Source: Paenibacillus antibioticophila
GTDB taxonomy: Bacteria; Bacillota; Bacilli; Paenibacillales; Paenibacillaceae
Assembly (NCBI RefSeq): GCF_000455265.1
Contig: NZ_HG005139.1
Coordinates: 1,828,210 to 1,863,902, forward strand
Direction of reading: 5' to 3'
DNA length: 35,693 bases
Shown here: in pieces, positions 16,564 through 24,979 of the stretch
Layout of the letters: every line of letters begins with the position of its first letter
Position numbering within the stretch: position 1 is the first letter of the stretch
Program-made: the position numbers and the translations under genes
Notes under the pieces: generated by a model
The model's database searches: none
Seen by the model: the letters and a program-made list of their open reading frames with translations, nothing else
What the model was told of the DNA's origin: nothing

Positions 16564-17221
16564 TTGGGTCTTCAGTCATTTACTCTTGATGGTGCTGCTT
16601 TTGTATTTCATAATAAGAGGCTCACTCTTTCAGCTACATTCATTCTTAATTTACTTTTAGCCGCTGCTTTTACTTCGGTTGCTCTTCAAGGAAGAGCAGG
16701 GACAGGGATGCAAAGTATCCTGAATACAGGGCTTGCTTCCATGGGATATCTTCAAGCTGGGTTCATTATTCTTGGGATCTTGGCTGCTTGCTCGGAGTAT
16801 ACCGGAGGACAGATTCGAACTACATTAACGGCGTTGCCTTGGCGCGGGCTTCAATTATCCGTGAAGCATTTGGCATTGGTAATCATCACTATCCCTGCGG
16901 CGTTTATAATTGCCGCATCAGGTATACTATATACTTTTTTTAGGATGAGATACGCCGCATCAGGGTTTGAAATGGATATAATGATAGAAGCATTAGCAGG
17001 TGCAGCAGTCTATCTAACCTTAAGTCAGTCCATTAGTGAGAGAATATCTGACTCGATTTAAGAATTATTTTCCGGATACCGCAGGATATTATATGTATAT
17101 GCCGCCTTCACCAGATGAAATAAATGTCCTGACGCCGCTGCAAGGGGCAGGGATTCTACTGTTATGGACCCTGATCGTTATTACAGTAGCGATTATATTT
17201 TACCGGAAGCGGGATGCGTAA
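16564..17221 (+). pseudogene. ABC-2 type transporter permease, broken
   Basis: Two frames together look like one permease of about 240 residues. The first (16564 to about 17030) has FVFHNKRLTLSATFILNLLL, helices and the GGQIRTTLTALPWR loop found in ABC-2 permeases. It slips out of family sequence at about 17030 and stops at 17061. The second (from about 17045, another frame) resumes with FKNYFPDTAGYYMYM and a last helix ending in FYRKRDA at 17221. The middle helices are deleted. A stop codon precedes 16564 and no start or ribosome binding site is seen, so the 5' end is missing as well. The partner ATPase gene is absent; the tetR-MMPL cassette sits where it would be expected. Confidence 0.75.
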
Positions 17222-17264
17222 CTTAAGTTTGGTCATGAACATTGGAGACAAAATCTTTACATTA

Positions 17265-17306
17265 CTTTGATATAATCTGCACCTAATCTTGACCCTGCAC
17301 GATTAA
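17265..17306 (+). promoter_or_regulatory. Shared regulon promoter, copy A (upstream of the response regulator)
   Basis: Three 11-bp-period units (17265-17275, 17276-17286, 17287-17297), the second being TCTGCACCTAA, are followed after 3 bp by a -10-like GATTAA (17301-17306). TGCACC (17278-17283) stands exactly 17 bp from the -10 and replaces the -35. The same arrangement occurs at 19898-19939 and 20912-20953. A TATAAT at 17271-17276 overlaps the first unit and could be a second promoter. Confidence 0.6.
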
Positions 17307-17336
17307 CATCCAAATAATACGTATAGAGGTTATCAC

Positions 17337-18014
17337 ATGTCTAAAACAATACTGGTTGTAGAAGATGAGCCTATTTTAAGGGAAATCATGAAAGATTATT
17401 TGCTTGAAGAAGGCTTTAAAGTGCTTGAAGCGGATGAAGGAAAAAAAGCTCTGGCTTTATTTCAAGATCATGAAGTGGATTTAATCATCTTGGATATCAT
17501 GCTCCCTGAACTGGACGGATGGTCCGTGTGCAAACGCATCCGAAAGGTCTCCAATGTTCCGATTATCATGTTGACGGCTCGTTCGGATGAGGATGATACC
17601 TTGATGGGTTTTGAATTGGGAGCTGACGACTACGTAACCAAACCCTACAGCCCTCCAATTTTGCTGGCGCGAGTGAAGCGGCTTTTGGAGAGCAGGCAGA
17701 TCCGGGAACAAGAAGGCGATACATTGTCCAGCAACGGTATTTCCCTCCACTTTCCATCCCGAACGGTGGCAGTGGATGGGCAAAACTGCAGCTTGACGCA
17801 TACGGAATTTGAAATTCTGGCTTATCTGATGAAAAACAAAGGAATTATTATTACCAGAGAACAGCTGATTACAAAAATCTGGGGGTATGATTTTGTCGGT
17901 GATGATCGCACGGTCAACAGTCATATCCGCAATCTGCGTTCCAAGCTGAGGGAGCGCGCCAAGCATATTGCCACGATCGTCCGATCAGGTTATAAGTTCG
18001 AGGACAAGTTATGA
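17337..18014 (+). CDS. OmpR/PhoB-family response regulator
   Basis: A 225-residue regulator. The receiver domain (about 4-118) shows the acidic pair (VVEDEP), the phospho-acceptor aspartate in LIILDIMLPE (D53), the threonine in MLTAR and the lysine in VTKPYSP. The winged-helix domain (about 128-222) has LTHTEFEILAYLMKNKG and RTVNSHIRNLRSKLR. Phosphorylated by the kinase whose gene overlaps its 3' end by 4 nt (ATGA), it should bind 11-bp-period direct repeats as OmpR-type regulators do. Such repeats lie in its own promoter and in two downstream promoters. The ATG at 17337 has AGAGG upstream. Confidence 0.93.
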   Translation: MSKTILVVEDEPILREIMKDYLLEEGFKVLEADEGKKALALFQDHEVDLIILDIMLPELDGWSVCKRIRKVSNVPIIMLTARSDEDDTLMGFELGADDYVTKPYSPPILLARVKRLLESRQIREQEGDTLSSNGISLHFPSRTVAVDGQNCSLTHTEFEILAYLMKNKGIIITREQLITKIWGYDFVGDDRTVNSHIRNLRSKLRERAKHIATIVRSGYKFEDKL

Positions 18015-19831
18015 AGCAAGGGATCGTTCTAAAGCTGTTCCTATTTACGACAGGATTATGCTTATTCATTCTTGCCGTCATCTTTACCTTGCAGACCGTA
18101 TTTTTCAAACAGTATTATGTTCATCAGAAAGTGAAGGACGTGAGCGCTGCGCTTCAGGCTTATGAACAAGACTACCTGAATCAAACAACAGACACGCAGG
18201 AGACGGCAAAGCTGGAGCAAGATTTTTATCAAAACCATAATATCTGGGTGACGACTGTGGACGCTCAAGGGAATTTAAAGTACACCGATGATTTCTTCAT
18301 GGAAGTCAAGCTGAGACATTCGGATGAAACTATGTTTTCCAATAAGACAATGACCATTCCTCTGTATAGTGTGATCAAAGTAGAGGACTTCAGCAGTGAT
18401 AATCCGTTCCTCACGCCTTGGATTAATGAAGGGGAAGAGATCGCCATGGAAGGTTTGATCATGAATGGTCAGCCGGTGATCCAGCGGATGGGAAGAGGCA
18501 ATTCTAACCTAAGAGACGAAAGCAGGCTGGAAAATTCGCAGCTGGTGAGGAAAGAAGGCGAGGTCCTCAATCGATATGCCAACGCGTTCCAATATCGCGA
18601 AAAATATCCTACATTTCTGGTCAAGGGAACCATTATGAAGGTCCGAATACCGGAAGGCGCAGGAGTCTCGCGTTATACCAATCACTTGTTGCTGGACCGC
18701 ATTAAGGCTTTCCAAGCGGATCTATTGTACGGCGACTGGAAGGATAGCAAGAACGCCAATCAGATCGTAGATTATAAAGAAAATGATGTGAATTACAAGA
18801 TTTTCGTGAATTGCATACAAGATCGCGACGGAAATCCCGCATACCTGTTCGCGATGACATCACTTCAGCCGGTTAATGAAGCCGCAGGAATGATCAAGGA
18901 ATACTATGTCTACATCATTATTGCCACTCTGCTTCTCGTGGTGCTGGCATCGTTCTATTATTCTCGTCAGATTACCCGGCCGCTGCTGCGCATCAACCGT
19001 ACCACACGGCAAATGGCGGATCTTGATTTTTCGGAAAAAATCCCAATTACAACGAAGGATGAAATCGGAGACTTGTCGCGCAACATTAACGAGCTCTCCG
19101 AGCGGCTGCACGCTCATATTCTTCGGCTTGAGCAGGACATCGAGAAAGAAAAGCAGCTGGAGAATACGAGAAAAGAATTTATATCCGGCGTGTCCCATGA
19201 GCTGAAAACTCCTCTAAGTGTTATTCAGAGCTGCCTGGCCATTATGAAGGACGGTGTGGCAAGCCATAAACGCGATTACTATTTTGAGGCGATGGAAGAC
19301 GAAGTCAAAAGAATGGATCTGCTGATCGCGGATATGCTGGAATTGGCCAAATATGAATCCGGAACGTATACCATGGATATGGATTCTTTTTATATCGACG
19401 CCGTTATTGAGCGGGTATGCGCAAAATTGGCTGCAGACATCGAGGCCAAGCAATTACATCTTGAACTGTCACTGAAACCTGTCGAAGTGCTGGCTAATGA
19501 GCGGCGAATTGAGCAAGTCGTCGTCAATTTCCTCAGCAACGCGATTCGCTATACGCCGGAGCAGGAGTCCATTCTCTTCAGCATCCTGGAAGATGGCGAC
19601 ACCGTTAAAGTATGCATTGAAAATAATGGAGTGCACATTCAAGGCGAACAGCTTGAGAAGATCTGGGACCGGTTTTATCGCGGCGAGCCTTCCCGAAAGC
19701 GGTCGACTGGAGGGACCGGGCTTGGCCTTGCCATCTCAAAAAAGATTCTGGAAATGCATGATGTCCCATATGGTGTAACCAACACTCCCAATGGAGTCCA
19801 ATTCTATTTTCATTTGAATAAGAAAGCGTAG
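18011..19831 (+). CDS. Membrane sensor histidine kinase
   Basis: A 606-residue kinase that partners the preceding response regulator. Membrane helix 1 (about 8-32) and helix 2 (about 296-318) enclose a large extracellular sensing region of about 260 residues, unlike the small-loop intramembrane sensors of antibiotic-ABC systems. A HAMP linker (about 318-372), a HisKA H-box FISGVSHELKTPLS (His396), an N box (NFLSNAIRYTP) and a G box (GTGLGLAISKKI) follow. It starts inside the regulator's stop and ends in its own terminator. The signal is unknown; the downstream genes suggest cell-wall state. Confidence 0.93.
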   Translation: MKQGIVLKLFLFTTGLCLFILAVIFTLQTVFFKQYYVHQKVKDVSAALQAYEQDYLNQTTDTQETAKLEQDFYQNHNIWVTTVDAQGNLKYTDDFFMEVKLRHSDETMFSNKTMTIPLYSVIKVEDFSSDNPFLTPWINEGEEIAMEGLIMNGQPVIQRMGRGNSNLRDESRLENSQLVRKEGEVLNRYANAFQYREKYPTFLVKGTIMKVRIPEGAGVSRYTNHLLLDRIKAFQADLLYGDWKDSKNANQIVDYKENDVNYKIFVNCIQDRDGNPAYLFAMTSLQPVNEAAGMIKEYYVYIIIATLLLVVLASFYYSRQITRPLLRINRTTRQMADLDFSEKIPITTKDEIGDLSRNINELSERLHAHILRLEQDIEKEKQLENTRKEFISGVSHELKTPLSVIQSCLAIMKDGVASHKRDYYFEAMEDEVKRMDLLIADMLELAKYESGTYTMDMDSFYIDAVIERVCAKLAADIEAKQLHLELSLKPVEVLANERRIEQVVVNFLSNAIRYTPEQESILFSILEDGDTVKVCIENNGVHIQGEQLEKIWDRFYRGEPSRKRSTGGTGLGLAISKKILEMHDVPYGVTNTPNGVQFYFHLNKKA

Positions 19832-19853
19832 AACCCGGTTCTGCGCTTTTTTA
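19825..19853 (+). terminator. Rho-independent terminator overlapping the kinase stop
   Basis: AGCGTAGAAC (19825-19834) pairs with GTTCTGCGCT (19838-19847, one G-T pair), followed by six T. The kinase stop codon lies inside the stem. Confidence 0.8.
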
Positions 19854-19897
19854 ATTTATGTCTACTGAGAAAGTAACGTCGATCGATGTTTTTCTTA

Positions 19898-19939
19898 TGT
19901 TTATTTCATCTGCACCTTTTCTGCACCTGCCCCTATTAT
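19898..19939 (+). promoter_or_regulatory. Shared regulon promoter, copy C (polysaccharide deacetylase gene)
   Basis: Units of 11 bp at 19898-19908, 19909-19919 and 19920-19930; the last two are near-perfect direct repeats (TCTGCACCTTT, TCTGCACCTGC). TGCACC at 19911-19916 is 17 bp from the -10 TATTAT (19934-19939), which is 32 nt before the ATG at 19972. Confidence 0.6.
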
Positions 19940-19971
19940 CATTTCTTTTTGAGAGAGGGGATGGATCGAAA

Positions 19972-20799
19972 ATGACAGCAGGAACAGACCTTGATCAGAA
20001 TTTGAGGAAAAGAAAGCTTAAAACAAAAAAACGCAGACGGCGACTCATTTCGCTTGCAGCCATTGGTTTGCTTTGTTTTTGTCTGATGAAGTGGATGCCA
20101 TGGGATAAGGCTCCCGTTTTGGGTCAGCATGGAGAACAGTCTGTGAACCAATTGATTGCAAGGAATGTTAGCAAACCTAAACCGGAAGGGAAGATCGTTT
20201 ATTTAACGTTTGACGACGGTCCGAGCGAATGGACGGAGGAGTTTCTTGACGTTTTGCAGCAATATGGCGTAAAGGCGACTTTTTTTATGCAAGGAAGCAA
20301 CCTGCAGCGCAAGGATCTGCAAAGTGTCGTGAAGCGTGCAGCAGACGAGGGACATTATATTGGCGGTCACAGCATGACTCACGAATACAATAAACTGTAC
20401 GAAGAGAGGCAATTCGTATCTGAGATGAAAGACAACTTGGCGTTGATCCATGAAATTACAGGTAAACAGCCGAATTTGGTGCGTCCGCCATACGGTTCAG
20501 CGCCTGGACTGGACGATAAGATGATGCGCGACCAAATTGCCCAAGAAGGAATCAAGATTTGGGATTGGACCATTGAATCGAATGATTGGCAACTGAAGGA
20601 TCACCCGGATCAAATTGTCGAGAATATCAAACAAGCAACAAAAATCGATTTGGAAGTCGTATTGATGCACGAAAAGCCGCAAACCCTGCAGGTTCTTCGG
20701 GAGATCATCGAATTCTACGAAGAAGAAGGCTACCAATTTGGTGTTTACGACGATAACCAGCATTTTCACTTGAATTTTCAAAAGGATCATCGCTTGTAG
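19972..20799 (+). CDS. Polysaccharide deacetylase (NodB domain), membrane-anchored
   Basis: A 275-residue protein: a very basic cytosolic start (RKRKLKTKKRRRRL), one membrane segment (about 25-42), then an extracellular carbohydrate esterase 4 domain. Catalytic/metal motifs are TFDDGPSEW (D81, D82), GGHSMTHEY (H133, H137) and RPPYGS (171-176). It is predicted to remove acetyl groups from peptidoglycan N-acetyl sugars or another wall glycan. An ORF reading back to 19858 is open, but the ATG at 19972 follows GAGAGGGG and lies after the promoter. It is monocistronic, between the kinase terminator and its own. Confidence 0.9.
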   Translation: MTAGTDLDQNLRKRKLKTKKRRRRLISLAAIGLLCFCLMKWMPWDKAPVLGQHGEQSVNQLIARNVSKPKPEGKIVYLTFDDGPSEWTEEFLDVLQQYGVKATFFMQGSNLQRKDLQSVVKRAADEGHYIGGHSMTHEYNKLYEERQFVSEMKDNLALIHEITGKQPNLVRPPYGSAPGLDDKMMRDQIAQEGIKIWDWTIESNDWQLKDHPDQIVENIKQATKIDLEVVLMHEKPQTLQVLREIIEFYEEEGYQFGVYDDNQHFHLNFQKDHRL

Positions 20800-20825
20800 A
20801 CGCAGCAATAGCATCCTTTGGAACA

Positions 20826-20881
20826 GGGAGCTGTTCTTGAAGGTCTCTTATGGACCTGTCAGGAACAGCTTCCTTTTGTTT
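20826..20881 (+). terminator. Rho-independent terminator
   Basis: GGGAGCTGTTC (20826-20836) pairs with GAACAGCTTCC (20863-20873), with an inner AGGTC/GACCT stem and a TTTTGTTT tail. Confidence 0.8.
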
Positions 20882-20911
20882 GCCGCAACCTAAGCATAAT
20901 ACTCTATGAAA

Positions 20912-20953
20912 GTTTGATATTATCTGCACCTTATCTTTATCTCCGAAGATTAC
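20912..20953 (+). promoter_or_regulatory. Shared regulon promoter, copy B (amidase-acyltransferase operon)
   Basis: Units at 20912-20922, 20923-20933 (TCTGCACCTTA) and 20934-20944 with 11-bp period; TGCACC (20925-20930) is 17 bp from GATTAC (20948-20953). From TTTGATAT to TATCTT it matches copy A at all but two positions. The first gene starts 28 nt after the -10. Confidence 0.6.
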
Positions 20954-20980
20954 ACTTTTTTCAGGAGGAGGAGAGAACGT

Positions 20981-21682
20981 ATGAAAAAAGGCAGCGCGAT
21001 TATAATCACCCTTTTGTCTATGCTGGTAATCGTTCTGCTGTATCAACTTGTTTCCGGAGAAGGGACAATAAGCGACCGTAAAGCCGGCATGGATGTTCGC
21101 TCGGATAAGATAAGGACGCTGGAACACCAGCTAGAAAAGCCTTCTAAGGTCGTGATTGATCCAGGACATGGCGGTAAGGATAACGGCGCAACGGGAGCCA
21201 GTGGAAAGTTTGAGAAGGATTTTACGCTGCAGGTAGCGCTTAAGGTAGAAGAACTGGCAAAACAAGAGCCACAAATTGAGGTGATTCTCACTCGATCAGA
21301 AGATCGCTTTTTATCTTCGATTGACCGGGAACGGCCGGAAATCGGCAATCAACTGGGTGCGGATTTGTTCATATCCATTCACGGGAATACGTATGAAGAC
21401 TCTAGTGTTTCAGGTGCTGAGACCTATTATTATCATGAAGATTCCCTGTTTTTAGCGGAAATTTTGCAAAAGCATATCGTCCAAACCAGCGGATTTCGGG
21501 ACCGGGGAGTGAAAAAGGAGGATTTCTTCGTCTTGAAGGATTCGAACATGCCAGCCGCTCTAATCGAAATGGGTTATTTAACGAATCAGCAAGAAGAGAA
21601 TGAAATGCTGACGGAAGATTTCCAATACCGGATGGCAAGCTCCATTCTGGACGGAATTAAAGAAGCTCTAAAATTAAATTAA
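20981..21682 (+). CDS. N-acetylmuramoyl-L-alanine amidase (Amidase_3), exported
   Basis: A 233-residue zinc amidase that cuts between muramic acid and the stem peptide of peptidoglycan. An N-terminal membrane segment (about 5-22) anchors or exports it. Zinc and catalytic residues are H63 (VIDPGHGGKDNGA), E78 (GKFEKDFTL), H134 (LFISIHGNT) and E196 (AALIEMGYLTN). No SH3b or LysM cell-wall-binding domain is present, so it is a minimal enzyme. The ATG at 20981 follows a long AGGAGGAGGAGAG. It is the first gene of a tight five-gene operon. Confidence 0.92.
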   Translation: MKKGSAIIITLLSMLVIVLLYQLVSGEGTISDRKAGMDVRSDKIRTLEHQLEKPSKVVIDPGHGGKDNGATGASGKFEKDFTLQVALKVEELAKQEPQIEVILTRSEDRFLSSIDRERPEIGNQLGADLFISIHGNTYEDSSVSGAETYYYHEDSLFLAEILQKHIVQTSGFRDRGVKKEDFFVLKDSNMPAALIEMGYLTNQQEENEMLTEDFQYRMASSILDGIKEALKLN

Positions 21683-21698
21683 AGAGAGGAACATGAAC

Positions 21699-22382
21699 AT
21701 GAACATGAAAAAAATAGCAGCAACCCTACTCCTTGGGAGCATTACACTTGCCTTGGCAGCCTGCGAAAACGAGTCTGCAAGCTCGACTCAGCTGCAACCG
21801 ACTACTCAAAACCAAGGACAGGTAACGGAAACAAAAGGCCCAGTAGAAACCGAGTATCAAGCATTCTTCCAGAATAGTGTATTTTTTGGGGATTCCATTA
21901 CGGAGGGTTTATCTTTCCATGATGTGCTTAAAGAGCAGAATGTTCTGGCAGGCGCAGGAAAAACGGCGGAATTCGCACTTCAAGATATGGAGGAGTTGAT
22001 CAAGCGGGACCCCGAACGAATCTTTATCCTCTTGGGTTCGGATGACATTTTATGGCCGACGGATAACCCCAAGGCCTATTCCATGAAAAACTATGCGAAG
22101 CTGATCGGTATGATTAAGGAAAAAATTCCACAAGCGAAAGTAACCCTTTTATCGGTTACCCCGGTAACGGCGGATGCGGAAGAACTGGAACCAAGATACA
22201 AAAATATCAATGATTATAACGAAGGCTTAAAAGAGTTGGCGGAAAAAGAGAACATTGGATATGTTGATTTGTCCCCGATATTATCAAATGGCTCAAATGA
22301 TCTGTACGACTCGGACGGCATTCATTTTAAACCGGAGTTTTACAATAGAATGCTGGATCTGCTAAAAGATCAAGTGGAATAG
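21699..22382 (+). CDS. SGNH/GDSL-family hydrolase lipoprotein
   Basis: A 227-residue lipoprotein with the lipobox LALAAC (C22). The SGNH fold is marked by block I FFGDSITEG (Ser66), block III-like LLGSDDILWP and block V SDGIHFKPEF (Asp-His). It probably handles acetyl esters on a surface glycan, as a transferase or esterase. Three in-frame ATG codons occur at 21693, 21699 and 21705; AGAGAGG at 21683-21689 gives the best 9-nt spacing for 21699. It sits between the amidase and the MBOAT gene, a place where SGNH partners of O-acetylation systems are usually found. Confidence 0.85.
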   Translation: MNMKKIAATLLLGSITLALAACENESASSTQLQPTTQNQGQVTETKGPVETEYQAFFQNSVFFGDSITEGLSFHDVLKEQNVLAGAGKTAEFALQDMEELIKRDPERIFILLGSDDILWPTDNPKAYSMKNYAKLIGMIKEKIPQAKVTLLSVTPVTADAEELEPRYKNINDYNEGLKELAEKENIGYVDLSPILSNGSNDLYDSDGIHFKPEFYNRMLDLLKDQVE

Positions 22383-22417
22383 CATGCTATGGATCAACTA
22401 ACTCGGAGGTGTGAATA

Positions 22418-23824
22418 TTGGTCTTTAGCAGCCTAATATTTCTGTTCCTCTTTCTGCCGGCCACCATTCTGATCTATTACGCATCTCCGATGAAATTTCG
22501 AAATGCTGTCCTCCTTGTTGTCAGCCTGATTTTTTATGCATGGGGAGAGCCGTTATACATTTTCATCATGATCTTCTCCACGGTCTTCGATTATATCAAC
22601 GGGCTGCTGATCGATAAGTATAGACATCGGAAGCGGATTGCCAGATCGATTTTTATCGGTTCGATGGCCGGCAGTCTGGGTATTCTTGGATTTTTCAAAT
22701 ATGCGGATTTTGTCGTGGACAACTTCAATCAATTGTTTCATATGAATATCCAAGCAGCAGATCTGCCGCTCCCTGTGGGCATATCTTTCTATACCTTTCA
22801 AACGATGTCATATGTCGTTGATGTTTACTTGGATAAAGTACCGGTACAGAGGAATTTCATCTCTTTTGGGGCATATGTGACGATGTTCCCGCAGCTTGTA
22901 GCGGGTCCCATTGTTAAATACGGCGATATTGCAGGGCAGCTTATTTCCCGAAAGGTGACTCTGGATCGTTTTGGCGAAGGGGCCGAGCTGTTCATCAGAG
23001 GGCTTGCCAAAAAAGTGCTGCTGGCCAATAACATCGGATTATTATGGGCGAGTGTTAAAGCGACGCCGATCGAGGAACTGAGCGTACTCTCCGCCTGGCT
23101 TGGCATTACCGCATTTACACTGCAAATCTATTTTGATTTTAGCGGTTACTCGGATATGGCACGGGGGCTGGGGAAAATGTTCGGATTTGATTTCATGGAA
23201 AATTTCCGTTATCCCTACATTTCTAAAAGTGTAACCGAATTTTGGCGCAGATGGCATATTTCGCTCGGCAGCTGGTTTCGGGAGTACGTGTATATACCGC
23301 TTGGCGGGAATAGGTCAGGGTTTAGGAAACAGCTCCGGAATTTACTGGTCGTATGGTTTTTAACCGGGTTATGGCATGGCGCCAGTTGGAACTTTATCGT
23401 ATGGGGCTTGTATTTCGGGTTCTTTGTGATCATCGAGAAACGATTTCTTTTGCAAAGTCTTGGACGCTTACCCGCTTTTGTCAGCCATGTCTACACGCTT
23501 CTGGTCGTTATGATCGGCTGGGTATTGTTCGAAATGGCGGATTTGGCCTCTGTTTGGCGTTTCATGGGCGTAATGCTCGGTTTCGGTGGGCATGCATTTG
23601 CGGATCAGCAGGCTCTCTATGATTTGTCTACAAATGCTGTATTGCTTGTTGTATTGGCGATCTGTGCAACTCCGCTTCCGGGAAAGTTGTTATCCTCCAT
23701 GAAGGAAAAGAGGAGAGTTGCCGGTATCCTTACCGTTCCGCTTATCTATTTTCTATCCCTGGTCTTGTCGACGGCTTACTTGGTTAATGAAACCTACAAT
23801 CCGTTTTTATATTTCCGATTTTAA
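22418..23824 (+). CDS. MBOAT-family O-acyltransferase
   Basis: A 468-residue polytopic membrane protein of the AlgI/DltB/PatA type, which passes acyl groups across the membrane to an extracellular glycan. It starts with TTG (FSSLIFLFLFLP at the N-terminus) 9 nt after GGAGG. MBOAT motifs are FWRRWHISLGSWFREYVYIP and the catalytic histidine region LWHGASWNFIVWG. About ten membrane helices. With the following DHHW protein and the SGNH lipoprotein it forms the standard acyl-transfer trio. Acetyl is the usual group; the acceptor (peptidoglycan, teichoic acid or secreted polymer) cannot be read from sequence. Confidence 0.93.
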   Translation: MVFSSLIFLFLFLPATILIYYASPMKFRNAVLLVVSLIFYAWGEPLYIFIMIFSTVFDYINGLLIDKYRHRKRIARSIFIGSMAGSLGILGFFKYADFVVDNFNQLFHMNIQAADLPLPVGISFYTFQTMSYVVDVYLDKVPVQRNFISFGAYVTMFPQLVAGPIVKYGDIAGQLISRKVTLDRFGEGAELFIRGLAKKVLLANNIGLLWASVKATPIEELSVLSAWLGITAFTLQIYFDFSGYSDMARGLGKMFGFDFMENFRYPYISKSVTEFWRRWHISLGSWFREYVYIPLGGNRSGFRKQLRNLLVVWFLTGLWHGASWNFIVWGLYFGFFVIIEKRFLLQSLGRLPAFVSHVYTLLVVMIGWVLFEMADLASVWRFMGVMLGFGGHAFADQQALYDLSTNAVLLVVLAICATPLPGKLLSSMKEKRRVAGILTVPLIYFLSLVLSTAYLVNETYNPFLYFRF

Positions 23825-23835
23825 AGGAGGCAGCC

Positions 23836-24975
23836 ATGGGAAATTACAAAAACATTATAAAGAAATTGCTGGCCTTATTGCTGCTTCTGTTTATAAGCGT
23901 AATCGCAGTTCTTAATCTTTTGGCGGCGGATCGTACATTTTCGGATTCGGAAAACCGGATGTTGCAGCAAGTGCCGCATTTCTCGCTGAAAGCCTTGCTG
24001 TCAGGAGATTTCACTGCTGATTTCGAGAAGTATGTATCCGACCAATTTGTTTTCAGAGACTTTTGGATCGGGGCAAAAACCGATACGGACCGGCTCATGG
24101 GAAAAAAGGAGAGTAATGGGGTTTACCTAGGAGCTGACGGGTATCTGATTCAGGAGTTCAATCCCCCGGCAGAAGAGGATTTGAAGGAGAAGATCGATGC
24201 CATTCATGCGTTTGATCAGGTCACACCGGAATTGCAAAAATATGTGATGCTGGTGCCAACAGCAGCAGCTCTATATAAAGACATGCTTCCGAAATATGCT
24301 ATCATCGGCGATCAAGAAGCATACCTGAAAAAAGTACAGCAATTGCTGCATCACGATATTCGTTTTATTGAGGCTTTTCCAAGTTTATATGCTGAGCGTG
24401 ATCAACCTGTATTTTATAAGACCGATCATCATTGGACGACTCAAGGCGCTTATGTCGCCTATTTAGAGCTCTGCAAGCAGATGGGGCTGACACCCCAAAA
24501 GGAGAAGGAATTTAATATCCGGCAAGTAACCGATGAATTTTACGGGTCGCTTTTTTCGAAAAGCGGCTTCAGACATGTACAGCCTGATCGTATAGAGCTG
24601 TATTTGCCAAAAGATCAAGGGGAATATACCGTAACCTATGACGACGAAGGGAGGATAACGGATTCATTATATGCGATGGAGCAACTGCAAGAGAAGGATA
24701 AATATGCGTTGTTTCTAAACGGTAACCATGCGCTTATCCAAATTAAAACGGCTAATACGAACGGAAGAAAGCTGCTGGTAGTCAAAGATTCGTATGCCAA
24801 CAGCCTCATTCCTTTCTTGTTAAAGCATTTTAGCGAAATTCATGTGGTAGACCTGCGGTATTATGAGGACGACTTAATCTCGTTCGTGAACGAACAGGGG
24901 ATCCAAGACATGCTATTGCTTTATAATGCAAATACATTTTTTGAGGATCCATCCATAAAATATTTAGCGGAGTGA
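23836..24975 (+). CDS. DHHW-family protein (AlgX/DltD-like partner of MBOAT)
   Basis: A 379-residue protein with one N-terminal membrane segment (about 9-29) and an extracellular SGNH-like domain. The family-defining DHHW is seen in FYKTDHHWTTQGAYVAY (near residue 199) and the candidate catalytic serine lies in LLVVKDSYANSLIPFL. These proteins receive the acyl group from the MBOAT and place it on the glycan. The ATG at 23836 follows AAAGGAGG and starts 12 nt after the MBOAT stop. Confidence 0.9.
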   Translation: MGNYKNIIKKLLALLLLLFISVIAVLNLLAADRTFSDSENRMLQQVPHFSLKALLSGDFTADFEKYVSDQFVFRDFWIGAKTDTDRLMGKKESNGVYLGADGYLIQEFNPPAEEDLKEKIDAIHAFDQVTPELQKYVMLVPTAAALYKDMLPKYAIIGDQEAYLKKVQQLLHHDIRFIEAFPSLYAERDQPVFYKTDHHWTTQGAYVAYLELCKQMGLTPQKEKEFNIRQVTDEFYGSLFSKSGFRHVQPDRIELYLPKDQGEYTVTYDDEGRITDSLYAMEQLQEKDKYALFLNGNHALIQIKTANTNGRKLLVVKDSYANSLIPFLLKHFSEIHVVDLRYYEDDLISFVNEQGIQDMLLLYNANTFFEDPSIKYLAE

Positions 24976-24979
24976 TCAA

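Noticed and set aside
17271..17276. TATAAT taken as the main -10 of the response-regulator promoter
   Set aside because: It has no -35 at proper distance and lies inside the first repeat unit; the 17-bp arrangement with GATTAA repeats in two other promoters and is the better reading, though a second promoter cannot be excluded.
21693..21710. Short tandem ATGAAC repeat at the start of the SGNH gene, considered as a phase-variable repeat
   Set aside because: Only two to three 6-bp units that keep the reading frame, so slippage would not switch the gene.
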